From Bacteroides eggerthii (GTDB lineage Bacteria; Bacteroidota; Bacteroidia; Bacteroidales; Bacteroidaceae), in NCBI RefSeq assembly GCF_025146565.1, contig NZ_CP102258.1:4062001-4126000 (forward strand): a DNA stretch of 64,000 bases. Reading direction: 5' to 3'. Positions within the stretch are counted from its first letter, which is position 1. Every line of letters begins with the position of its first letter. A model generated the notes under the pieces. It searched no databases. It saw only the letters and a list, made by a program, of their open reading frames with translations, and was not told the origin of the DNA. This document shows, in pieces, positions 25,658-34,006 of the stretch. A program made the position numbers and the translations under genes.

Positions 25658-28600
25658 ATGACAAAATATATATTATTTTTCATCGGGTGCTGCATATTGT
25701 TCGCGCCCCTTCGTTCACAAAACGTAGAACCGATCAAGTTCGTCCACATCGGTCTGAATGAAGGGCTTTCGCAAAGTACCATATTCGGCATCACACAGGA
25801 TAAACAGGGAAACATGTGGTTCGCCACCTATAACGGGCTGAATAAATACAACGGCTACGACTTTACCGTTTATCAACACGATGAACACAACCCACACAGC
25901 ATTAGCAACGATATAATCCGCAGCTGTACCGCCGACAGGCTGGGCAAGATATGGATAGGAACCGATAGCGGACTTTCATTCTACAATGCCGACAAAGACC
26001 GATTTGAAAACTTCTCTTCTGAAGACAGAGGGGAGCAAGTACCCATCAATGGCATCGTGGAGTTCAACGATCACGAATTACTGCTGTTTTCCAACAAAAA
26101 AAAACTGTTACTGTTCAACACCGAAACCTCGCAGTTCTCCTGTAAAATGCCGGAATCTTCCTTAGAATCCCTTTCGCCTACGGTTGTGGCCCGGCAAGGA
26201 GATTACATCTATATCGGCAGCAACAACAAAGTTTATACTTATTCCCTCGCAGCAAACACACTGAGCAGCTTCGTATTAAGTGACAATCTGAAAGATAAAA
26301 ATATCACAGCCATTCTGCAGCAATCACCCACCCGGATTTGGATAGGCACCGAAGGAGGCGGACTTTTTCTATACAATCCGCAAACAGGGACAATCAAAAA
26401 TTACAGTCATACGCCCAAAACGGCTAATTGCATCAGCTCCGATTATGTACGTTCACTTGCACTCGACTCCCAGCACCGGCTGTGGATAGGCACCATCAAC
26501 TCCCTGAATATTTACAACGAGCAAGAAGACAACTTCAACATTTACACCAGCGACCCGCTGGAAAACGGAAGTCTTTCGCAAATGTCCGTACGTAACATCT
26601 TCATGGACACACAGGGTGGAATGTGGCTGGGCACTTATTTCGGAGGAATCAATTATTATCATCCGCTGAAAAACCGCTTCCGGAATCTGCAATTCACCGC
26701 CAAACCCAATTCGCTGAACAGCAACATCATCAATTGCATCCGGGAAGATGCACAGAAAGGCCTTTGGATAGGAACTAATGGAGGCGGAGTAAATTACTAT
26801 AACCCCCAAACCGGGAAATTCACCCACTACACCCAAAAGGAAGGGCTTGGATCGAATGATGTGAAAGCCATCTACATAGATGAAGCGAACAAACAGGTTT
26901 ACATCGGTACACATACCGGAGGTCTCAGCATTCTTCATCGCCGGTCAGGACAGATAGAGACCTACAACCGAAACAGCAGGGAAAAAAATATCTATGCCAT
27001 CGAGCCGACAGAAACAGGAGATTTCTGGATGAGCGGCATGAGTTCCATTCTCAGGTTCAACCCCTCGCAGTTATCTTTTTCCAGCATAACCACCCAATCA
27101 GACGGGCGGCCGTTTCTCCGGGAACGCGTTTCGAACTTTTTTCGCGACAGCAAACATCGCTTATGGCTCATCAGCGAAAAAGGACTGTTTGCCTATACCG
27201 AGCAAAACGGAAAATTACACAACTACCCAATACCTGCATTAGACTCCATCAGCCGTAAATTCATCAATTGTCTGTATGAAGCACACGATGGAACATTCTG
27301 GATAGGTACTCGAAGCGGCATCTGCCGCCTGAATGAAAAAAGCCAGGAAGTCACTCTATACACAACAGCGCATGGACTGCCCAATAATGTAGTACATGGG
27401 ATATTGGAGGATTCTTATGGAAAACTTTGGATTAGTACCGACAAAGGTATCAGTTGTCTGCACCCCTCTACCGGAAAGTTCCGTAACTTCACTAACAATG
27501 ACGGGCTACAAAGCAATCAGTTTACGGCTGCCTGCCAACGAACCGCTGACGGACAAATGTATTTCGGCGGAATTAACGGCATTACGACATTCCGCCCGGA
27601 AGAAGTGGTAGATAATCCATATATACCACCGGTTGTCATCACTCAGTTACGGCTTTTCAACAAGATCGTTTTTCCGGATGATGAAACAGGAATACTGGAG
27701 AGAAACATCAATGAAACACGTAGCATTACATTCACCGCCCAACAATCCATGTTCTCGTTGGAGTTTGTGGTATCCAATTACGCCTCAGGCACTCATAATA
27801 CCTTTGCCTACAAACTTGACGGATACGACAAGGAATGGTATTATACAAACTCGCAACGCGTGGTCTCGTATTCAAATCTGCCGCAAGGCACTTACCGTTT
27901 TCTCGTAAAAGCAGCCAACAATGACGGCAAATGGAATGAAACACCCACCGAGCTGGAGATTATCATTCTGCCTGCCTGGTACAAAACCTGGTGGGCATCC
28001 CTCTTGTTTGCAGCAGCTTTCATAGCCGCCACAGTTTTCGTCTTCCGCTATTTTTGGATTCGGAAAAGCATGAAAGCTGAGATACAAATGGCACAGATAG
28101 ACAAGGAACGACAAAAAGAAGTAAACGAAATGAAGCTACGTTTCTTCATCAACATCTCCCACGAACTGCGCACCCCACTCACCTTGATACTGGCTCCGCT
28201 CCATGAAATGCTCAACAAAGTGAATGACCGGTGGCAACACAAGCAACTGGAACTGATGAAACAAAATGCTACCCGGTTGTTGCATCTAGTTAATCAACTG
28301 TTGGATTACAGGAAAGCCGAACTGGGAGTCTTCGGTCTGAAAGTAAAACCATCCCAAGTACACCGGATTATTGAAAAGAACTTTCGGTTCTATGAAGCGT
28401 TGGCACAACGAAAGGGAATACAATATGACTTCTGCTCGGAAGTGGAAGATAAAGAAATACTCTGTGATCCCAATTATCTGGAGCTGATTGTGAATAATTT
28501 GTTATCCAATGCTTTTAAGCACACAGAAGAAGGGCAGAGTATCACTGTATCATTGAAAGATACCGGAAACAACCTTCTTTTACAAGTCAAAGATACCGGC

Positions 28601-29701
28601 AACGGAATACCCTTGGAAGAACAGAAAAAGATATTCGAACGGTTCTATCAAGTCAAAAGCAGTCATACCGGCAGCGGTATCGGACTTTCGTTAGTGCAAC
28701 GCCTGGTGGAACTTCATCATGGACATATCGAACTGGACAGTGCAGAAGGCGTTGGAAGCACCTTTTCCATTTTCCTGCCTATTGACAAGAAGTTTTATCG
28801 TCCGGAAGAATTTCAGCAGGAAAGCACCATAGCAGAAATAGAACAAAGCTACTCTGTCAATCTACAGGAAATGTATGTTGCAGACGCCGAAGAAGCCTCC
28901 GAAGAAGAAACGGAAGAAGAACCGGAAAAACCAACAAAACCTCGGCAGAAAGAAAGCATCCTGATTGTAGAAGACAATTCGGACATCCGCCAGTACCTCT
29001 GTGAAGAACTGGGCAAATTGTACAATGTTCTGGAAGCGAAAAATGGCAAAGACGCATTGGAAATAATGAAAGAGCAGGAAATAAATCTTATATTGACGGA
29101 TGTCATGATGCCCGTAATGGACGGCCTGCAGCTATGCAAGCAAATCAAACAGAACCTAAACACTTGTCATATTCCAGTCATAATCTTATCGGCCAAAGCC
29201 GATTTAGAAGAACAATTAGAAGGGTTGCATATGGGTGCGGACGATTATATTCCCAAACCTTTCTCCCTGACACTGGTGACAACGAAAATAAGAAACCTGT
29301 TCCGCACACGCTATCGAGCTATCCAATACTATTCAAATTCGCTGGAGATAGAACCGGAGAAACTGACCCTCAGTCCTCTGGATGAAGAAGTGTTGAAAAA
29401 GGCTATGGAAATTATGGAACAGCACCTTGACGATGTGGAGTTCTCTACCGAGGAGTTTGCACGTGAAATGTGTATGAGCCGTTCCAGCCTGCACCTGAAA
29501 ATGAAAGCTCTGACAGGTGAGTCAACCAATGACTTCATCCGCAAGATACGTTTTAACAGAGCATGCAAACTTTTGAAAGAGGGAAGATACACAGTAGCGG
29601 AAATCAGTGTAATGGTAGGATTCAGTACCCCGTCTTACTTTGCCACCAGTTTCAAGAAGTATTTCGGTTGTTTACCCTCGGAATATATCAAGAACAAATG
29701 A
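25658..29701 (+). CDS. Hybrid two-component system regulator 1 (HTCS)
   Basis: This single 1347-residue protein joins sensor, kinase, receiver and DNA-binding domains; such regulators sense PUL oligosaccharides in the periplasm and switch on susC/susD and enzyme genes. A signal peptide (to about LRSQN) precedes two beta-propellers of Reg_prop repeats (about 25-690; repeated IWIGT/LWIGT motifs), a Y_Y_Y domain (about 690-770) and a transmembrane helix (about 778-800). The kinase has phospho-acceptor His835 in INISHELRTP, an N box NNLLSNAFKH, and G boxes DTGNGIP and GSGIGLSLV. The receiver has VEDN and Asp1148 in LTDVMMPVMDG. The C-terminus is an AraC-type helix-turn-helix (about 1240-1345). 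A very similar protein follows 37 bp downstream. The ligand is unknown. Confidence 0.95.
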   Translation: MTKYILFFIGCCILFAPLRSQNVEPIKFVHIGLNEGLSQSTIFGITQDKQGNMWFATYNGLNKYNGYDFTVYQHDEHNPHSISNDIIRSCTADRLGKIWIGTDSGLSFYNADKDRFENFSSEDRGEQVPINGIVEFNDHELLLFSNKKKLLLFNTETSQFSCKMPESSLESLSPTVVARQGDYIYIGSNNKVYTYSLAANTLSSFVLSDNLKDKNITAILQQSPTRIWIGTEGGGLFLYNPQTGTIKNYSHTPKTANCISSDYVRSLALDSQHRLWIGTINSLNIYNEQEDNFNIYTSDPLENGSLSQMSVRNIFMDTQGGMWLGTYFGGINYYHPLKNRFRNLQFTAKPNSLNSNIINCIREDAQKGLWIGTNGGGVNYYNPQTGKFTHYTQKEGLGSNDVKAIYIDEANKQVYIGTHTGGLSILHRRSGQIETYNRNSREKNIYAIEPTETGDFWMSGMSSILRFNPSQLSFSSITTQSDGRPFLRERVSNFFRDSKHRLWLISEKGLFAYTEQNGKLHNYPIPALDSISRKFINCLYEAHDGTFWIGTRSGICRLNEKSQEVTLYTTAHGLPNNVVHGILEDSYGKLWISTDKGISCLHPSTGKFRNFTNNDGLQSNQFTAACQRTADGQMYFGGINGITTFRPEEVVDNPYIPPVVITQLRLFNKIVFPDDETGILERNINETRSITFTAQQSMFSLEFVVSNYASGTHNTFAYKLDGYDKEWYYTNSQRVVSYSNLPQGTYRFLVKAANNDGKWNETPTELEIIILPAWYKTWWASLLFAAAFIAATVFVFRYFWIRKSMKAEIQMAQIDKERQKEVNEMKLRFFINISHELRTPLTLILAPLHEMLNKVNDRWQHKQLELMKQNATRLLHLVNQLLDYRKAELGVFGLKVKPSQVHRIIEKNFRFYEALAQRKGIQYDFCSEVEDKEILCDPNYLELIVNNLLSNAFKHTEEGQSITVSLKDTGNNLLLQVKDTGNGIPLEEQKKIFERFYQVKSSHTGSGIGLSLVQRLVELHHGHIELDSAEGVGSTFSIFLPIDKKFYRPEEFQQESTIAEIEQSYSVNLQEMYVADAEEASEEETEEEPEKPTKPRQKESILIVEDNSDIRQYLCEELGKLYNVLEAKNGKDALEIMKEQEINLILTDVMMPVMDGLQLCKQIKQNLNTCHIPVIILSAKADLEEQLEGLHMGADDYIPKPFSLTLVTTKIRNLFRTRYRAIQYYSNSLEIEPEKLTLSPLDEEVLKKAMEIMEQHLDDVEFSTEEFAREMCMSRSSLHLKMKALTGESTNDFIRKIRFNRACKLLKEGRYTVAEISVMVGFSTPSYFATSFKKYFGCLPSEYIKNK

Positions 29702-29738
29702 GGGCCAATGGATGATTAATGATATAAATCAACAAACC

Positions 29739-32700
29739 ATGACAAAATCTGTCTTCTTATCCATTTTACTTTGGATATTTATATACCCGCTTCGTGTGCG
29801 GGCCATAGAGTCAATTAACTTTATTCATATCGGAGTCAACGAGGGGCTGTCGCAAAACACAGTATTCGATATTACCCAAGACAAACAAGGCAATATGTGG
29901 TTTGCCACTTATGACGGACTGAACAAATATGACGGTTACGATTTTACTATCTACCGGCATAATGAGTCGGACCCGCATAGCATCGGCAGCGTGATCGTCA
30001 GAGCATGCATTACAGACACCCAAGGAAGAATATGGGCCGGCACAGAGGAAGGATTATCGCTTTACGATACCGAACAAGACAGATTTCAGAATTTCAGATA
30101 TTCCAAAAATAAAAAGACGCTCGCCATCAACGGCATCATCGAAATAAATGAAAAGCAGTTGCTTCTCTACACAAACCAAAATGAAAACCTGCTGACATTC
30201 GATACTGAAACACACTGTTTTTCAGACAATCCTCTGCACCCTTCACTACTGAATATCCTGCCGACTGCTATTGCAAAGCAGGACAATCATATTTATATCG
30301 GGAGCTATAAAGGCGTGTTTTCCTACTCTATCTCCGACAAGACTTTAAAAAGCATCATGCCCGATAAACTAAAAGGCAAACAAATTCTCTCCATTTTACA
30401 GCAATCGCCTATTCTTCTATGGATAGGGACAGAGGGACATGGATTATACAAAGTTAATTTACAGACTCAGGAAATCACCAATTATGTCAATAATCCGAAG
30501 AACCCAAACAGCATAAGTTCCAATTATATACGCTCACTCACACTTGATCCGCAAAACAGGTTATGGATAGGTACCCTCAATTCACTAAGTATATATGATG
30601 AAAAGCATGATTCATTTAATAACCATACCAGCAACATAGAAATCAGCGGAAGTTTATCGCAAACATCCATTCGCGACATTTTCATGGATGCCCATGGCGG
30701 CATGTGGTTAGGAACCTATTATGGAGGGCTGAATTATTATCATCCACTTAAAAACCGTTTCCATAACATACAATTTACAGCAAAGAAGAACTCGTTGAAC
30801 TGCAATACAATAGGATGTATCAAAGAAGATGCTCAAAAAGGAATCTGGATAGGAACAAATAACGGCGGTTTGAATCATTACAACCCCCATACACAGCAAT
30901 TTACGCATTACATGAGAGAAGAAGGCCTCATGTCAAATGACATAAAAGACATATATATAGATGAAGCCAATGATTTGGTCTATATAGGCACACATACGGG
31001 CGGACTCGGTATTCTGCACCGTAAATCCGGACAAATAGAAATATTCCATAATGAAGAAGTAAAAAACATATATGACATAGAACCTGCCGCAAACGGAGAG
31101 TTATGGATGACCGGCATGTCCATGCTTGTCCGTTTTAATCCCCGGAACAAAACATTCCAATCCATAAACTCACAAATAGACGGACAGCCATTGGCAGAGG
31201 ATCAGTTCACTTATTTTCTTCGAGACAGCAAAAGACGCCTTTGGATTGGCGGAGAAAAAGGACTGTCGGTATATACGGAAAAAGACAACGGTTTGCTAAA
31301 CACGATGATAATACCGGAAAGCTCACCTCTTAACTATAAGTCCATAAACTGTATACATGAAGCTCGTAACGGGATCTTCTGGATTGGAACACGAAACGGA
31401 ATCTACCGCTTTGACGAAAGTAAAAAAGAAACCAGACAATATACCACAGCACATGGATTGCCTAATAATGTCGTACATGGAATTCTGGAAGACTCATCCG
31501 GCAATTTATGGTTAAGCACCAATCAAGGGCTGAGTTGTTTCCAACCGAATACGGAAAAATTCCGCAATTATGCAGACAGCGACGGGCTTCAAAGCAACCA
31601 GTTCACCAACAACGCCCATTGCCGGACAGCAGACGGACAAATGTATTTCGGCGGCATCAACGGCATCACTCTGTTCCATCCGGAACAGATAGTGGACAAT
31701 CCATACACTCCACTGGTTGTTATCACCCAACTGCACCTGTTCAACCGAAGGGTCTTTCCCAATGACGACACCGGCATATTGAAGACAGATATCAGCGGGA
31801 CAAAAAGCATCACACTGTCGAGCAAACAGTCCATGTTTTCACTGGATTTCGTCGTATCCAACTACATATCAGGCAATCACAACACATTCGCCTATATGTT
31901 GCAAGGCTTCGACAAAGAATGGTACTACTCCAACAGCCTGCGCACAGTGTCCTACTCCAACCTGCCGGCGGGCACCTATCATTTCCTTGTAAAAGCCGCC
32001 AACAGCGACGGGAAATGGAATGAAACGCCCACAGAACTGGAAATCGTGGTGCTTCCTGTCTGGTACAAAACGTGGTGGGCTATCCTGCTGTTCGTCATCG
32101 CTTTTATCTCCATCACCATTTTTATATTCCGTTATTTCTGGTTGCGCAAAAGCATGGAAGCGAAACTGCAAATGGAACGCGTGGACAAAGAGCGACAGAA
32201 AGAAGTGAGCGAAATGAAACTGCGTTTCTTTATCAACATCTCCCATGAATTACGCACCCCGCTCACCCTGATTCTCGCCCCGGTACAGGAAATGCTGGAC
32301 AAAGTAAGCGACCGGTGGCTGCACAGGCAACTGGAACATGTACAGAAGAATACCAACCGACTATTGCATCTAGTGAACCAACTAATGGACTACCGGCGTG
32401 CCGAATTAGGTGTGTTCAATTTGAAAGTAAGGCTCAATCTGATACACAATGTGGTCGAAAAGAATTTCCTGTTCTATGAACGTCTGGCTCAACGCAAACG
32501 GATAGCCTATAACCTCAGTTCCAATGCAGAAGGACGTGAGATATTCTGTGATCCGGATTATATGGAACTGATTGTAAACAATCTGCTTTCCAATGCCTTC
32601 AAATACACAGGTGAAGGCAAGAACATCACAGTGACCTTGAAGGAAGAGAATCACGAGTTGCTCCTTCAGGTAAAGGATACGGGAAGCGGCATCCCCGTTG

Positions 32701-33785
32701 ACAAGCAAGGCAAAATCTTCGAACGCTTCTATCAAGCAGACAACGAGCACTTGGGCAGCGGCATCGGGCTATCACTGGTGCAACGCCTCGTGGAGCTGCA
32801 TCATGGGCGTATCGAGCTGGAGAGCGAAGAAGGTGTAGGGAGCACTTTCTCCATCTATCTGCCCACCGAGGAGTCGGCATACCTTCCGGAAGAGAAACAG
32901 GTTGAGTCCGAATCCATCGAGGAACAGAGAGTCTACACCACCAACAACCGGGACATGTATGTCATCGATACGGAAGACGAAGAGATTTCGGAAGGCGAAA
33001 CAACCCCGGACGAGACGGCAGCTAAAGACGGACAAAACAAAGAAAGCATCCTGATTGTGGAAGACAATCCGGACATCCGCCAATACCTATGTGAGGAGTT
33101 GGGCAAAACCTACCATATACTGAAAGCAGAAAACGGAGAGGAAGCGTTGTCCATTGTGAAGGAGCAAGAGGTGGGCCTCATACTGACGGATGTCATGATG
33201 CCCGTTATGGACGGTCTGCAACTATGCAAACAGATAAAACAGAACCTGCGCACCTGCCATATACCTGTCATCATATTGTCTGCCAAAACCGACCTGAAAG
33301 AACAATTGGAAGGACTGCAAGTAGGTGCGGACGACTATATTCCCAAACCTTTCTCAATGATAATGATCGCTACCAAGATCAAGAACCTGTTCCGCACCCG
33401 CTACCGGGCTATCGAACACTATTCCAATTCCTTGAAAGTAGAGCCCGAAAAAGTAGCGCTTAATCCGTTGGACGAAGAGCTGCTGAAGAAAGCAATAGCC
33501 ATTGTGGAGAAGCACATGGACAATGTAGAGTTTTCCACCGAGATATTCGCCCGCGAAATGTGCATGAGCCGTTCTAACCTGCACATCAAGATGAAAGCAC
33601 TGACGGGAGAATCTGCCAATGACTTCATTCGCAAGATGCGTTTCAACCAGGCATGCAAGCTGCTGAAAGAAGGGAAATACACAGTTTCGGAAATCAGTGG
33701 AATGGTGGGTTTCAACACCCCATCCTACTTCGCCACCAGCTTTAAAAAATACTTCGGTTGCCTGCCGTCAGAGTACGGAAAATAG
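29739..33785 (+). CDS. Hybrid two-component system regulator 2 (HTCS), tandem paralog
   Basis: This 1348-residue protein has the same domain order as its upstream neighbour: signal peptide (to about RVRA), two Reg_prop propellers, Y_Y_Y domain, one transmembrane helix, histidine kinase (His836 in INISHELRTP; NNLLSNAFKY; DTGSGIP; GSGIGLSL), receiver (Asp1151 in LTDVMMPVMDG) and AraC-type DNA-binding domain. The ATG at 29739 is preferred over an in-frame ATG at 29640, which lies inside HTCS1 and does not give a signal peptide. The kinase, receiver and DNA-binding parts are nearly superimposable on HTCS1. The propellers are also close but differ at many positions, as expected for a tandem duplicate with altered ligand preference. 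A strong terminator follows. Confidence 0.94.
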   Translation: MTKSVFLSILLWIFIYPLRVRAIESINFIHIGVNEGLSQNTVFDITQDKQGNMWFATYDGLNKYDGYDFTIYRHNESDPHSIGSVIVRACITDTQGRIWAGTEEGLSLYDTEQDRFQNFRYSKNKKTLAINGIIEINEKQLLLYTNQNENLLTFDTETHCFSDNPLHPSLLNILPTAIAKQDNHIYIGSYKGVFSYSISDKTLKSIMPDKLKGKQILSILQQSPILLWIGTEGHGLYKVNLQTQEITNYVNNPKNPNSISSNYIRSLTLDPQNRLWIGTLNSLSIYDEKHDSFNNHTSNIEISGSLSQTSIRDIFMDAHGGMWLGTYYGGLNYYHPLKNRFHNIQFTAKKNSLNCNTIGCIKEDAQKGIWIGTNNGGLNHYNPHTQQFTHYMREEGLMSNDIKDIYIDEANDLVYIGTHTGGLGILHRKSGQIEIFHNEEVKNIYDIEPAANGELWMTGMSMLVRFNPRNKTFQSINSQIDGQPLAEDQFTYFLRDSKRRLWIGGEKGLSVYTEKDNGLLNTMIIPESSPLNYKSINCIHEARNGIFWIGTRNGIYRFDESKKETRQYTTAHGLPNNVVHGILEDSSGNLWLSTNQGLSCFQPNTEKFRNYADSDGLQSNQFTNNAHCRTADGQMYFGGINGITLFHPEQIVDNPYTPLVVITQLHLFNRRVFPNDDTGILKTDISGTKSITLSSKQSMFSLDFVVSNYISGNHNTFAYMLQGFDKEWYYSNSLRTVSYSNLPAGTYHFLVKAANSDGKWNETPTELEIVVLPVWYKTWWAILLFVIAFISITIFIFRYFWLRKSMEAKLQMERVDKERQKEVSEMKLRFFINISHELRTPLTLILAPVQEMLDKVSDRWLHRQLEHVQKNTNRLLHLVNQLMDYRRAELGVFNLKVRLNLIHNVVEKNFLFYERLAQRKRIAYNLSSNAEGREIFCDPDYMELIVNNLLSNAFKYTGEGKNITVTLKEENHELLLQVKDTGSGIPVDKQGKIFERFYQADNEHLGSGIGLSLVQRLVELHHGRIELESEEGVGSTFSIYLPTEESAYLPEEKQVESESIEEQRVYTTNNRDMYVIDTEDEEISEGETTPDETAAKDGQNKESILIVEDNPDIRQYLCEELGKTYHILKAENGEEALSIVKEQEVGLILTDVMMPVMDGLQLCKQIKQNLRTCHIPVIILSAKTDLKEQLEGLQVGADDYIPKPFSMIMIATKIKNLFRTRYRAIEHYSNSLKVEPEKVALNPLDEELLKKAIAIVEKHMDNVEFSTEIFAREMCMSRSNLHIKMKALTGESANDFIRKMRFNQACKLLKEGKYTVSEISGMVGFNTPSYFATSFKKYFGCLPSEYGK

Positions 33786-33816
33786 TCATTCGAAAGTTAT
33801 TAAAATACTAATTCAC

Positions 33817-33855
33817 AAAAAGGTGAGACTGAATTGCCATTTGTCTCACCTTTTT
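33817..33855 (+). terminator. Rho-independent terminator after hybrid sensor 2
   Basis: AAAAAGGTGAGAC (33817-33829) pairs perfectly with GTCTCACCTTTTT (33843-33855) across a 13-nt loop, with the T run included. It separates the regulator genes from block D. Confidence 0.92.
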
Positions 33856-33874
33856 ATGAATTACACAAATTTGA

Positions 33875-33905
33875 AAGTACTTTATACAGGAGTGTAAGTA
33901 CTTTA
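33875..33905 (+). promoter_or_regulatory. Direct repeat AAGTACTTTA x2, 21-bp period, upstream of lyase 4
   Basis: AAGTACTTTA occurs at 33875-33884 and 33896-33905, again 21 bp apart, about 55-85 bp upstream of the -7 box of the lyase 4 operon. The period matches the repeat upstream of SusC1, although the sequence differs except for a loosely similar TTTAyACAGrA core. A binding site for one of the hybrid sensors is inferred. Confidence 0.4.
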
Positions 33906-33960
33906 CATCCTGATAATAATTCATTTGACATTACTGCAAGCTGTTTTCATGCCAACCCCA

Positions 33961-33969
33961 TACCTTTGC
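33961..33969 (+). promoter_or_regulatory. -7 element of the lyase 4-SusC2 operon
   Basis: TACCTTTGC matches TAnnTTTGC exactly and lies 37 bp before the lyase 4 ATG. No TTTG sits at the canonical -33 distance, so activation through the upstream direct repeats is plausible. Confidence 0.5.
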
Positions 33970-34006
33970 TATCGTTGACTTAGAATTATTTCAAGAACAA
34001 TATAAC

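Noticed and set aside
29640..29738. Upstream ATG for hybrid sensor 2 overlapping sensor 1
   Set aside because: It would add 33 residues before the signal peptide; the ATG at 29739 matches the N-terminus of sensor 1.
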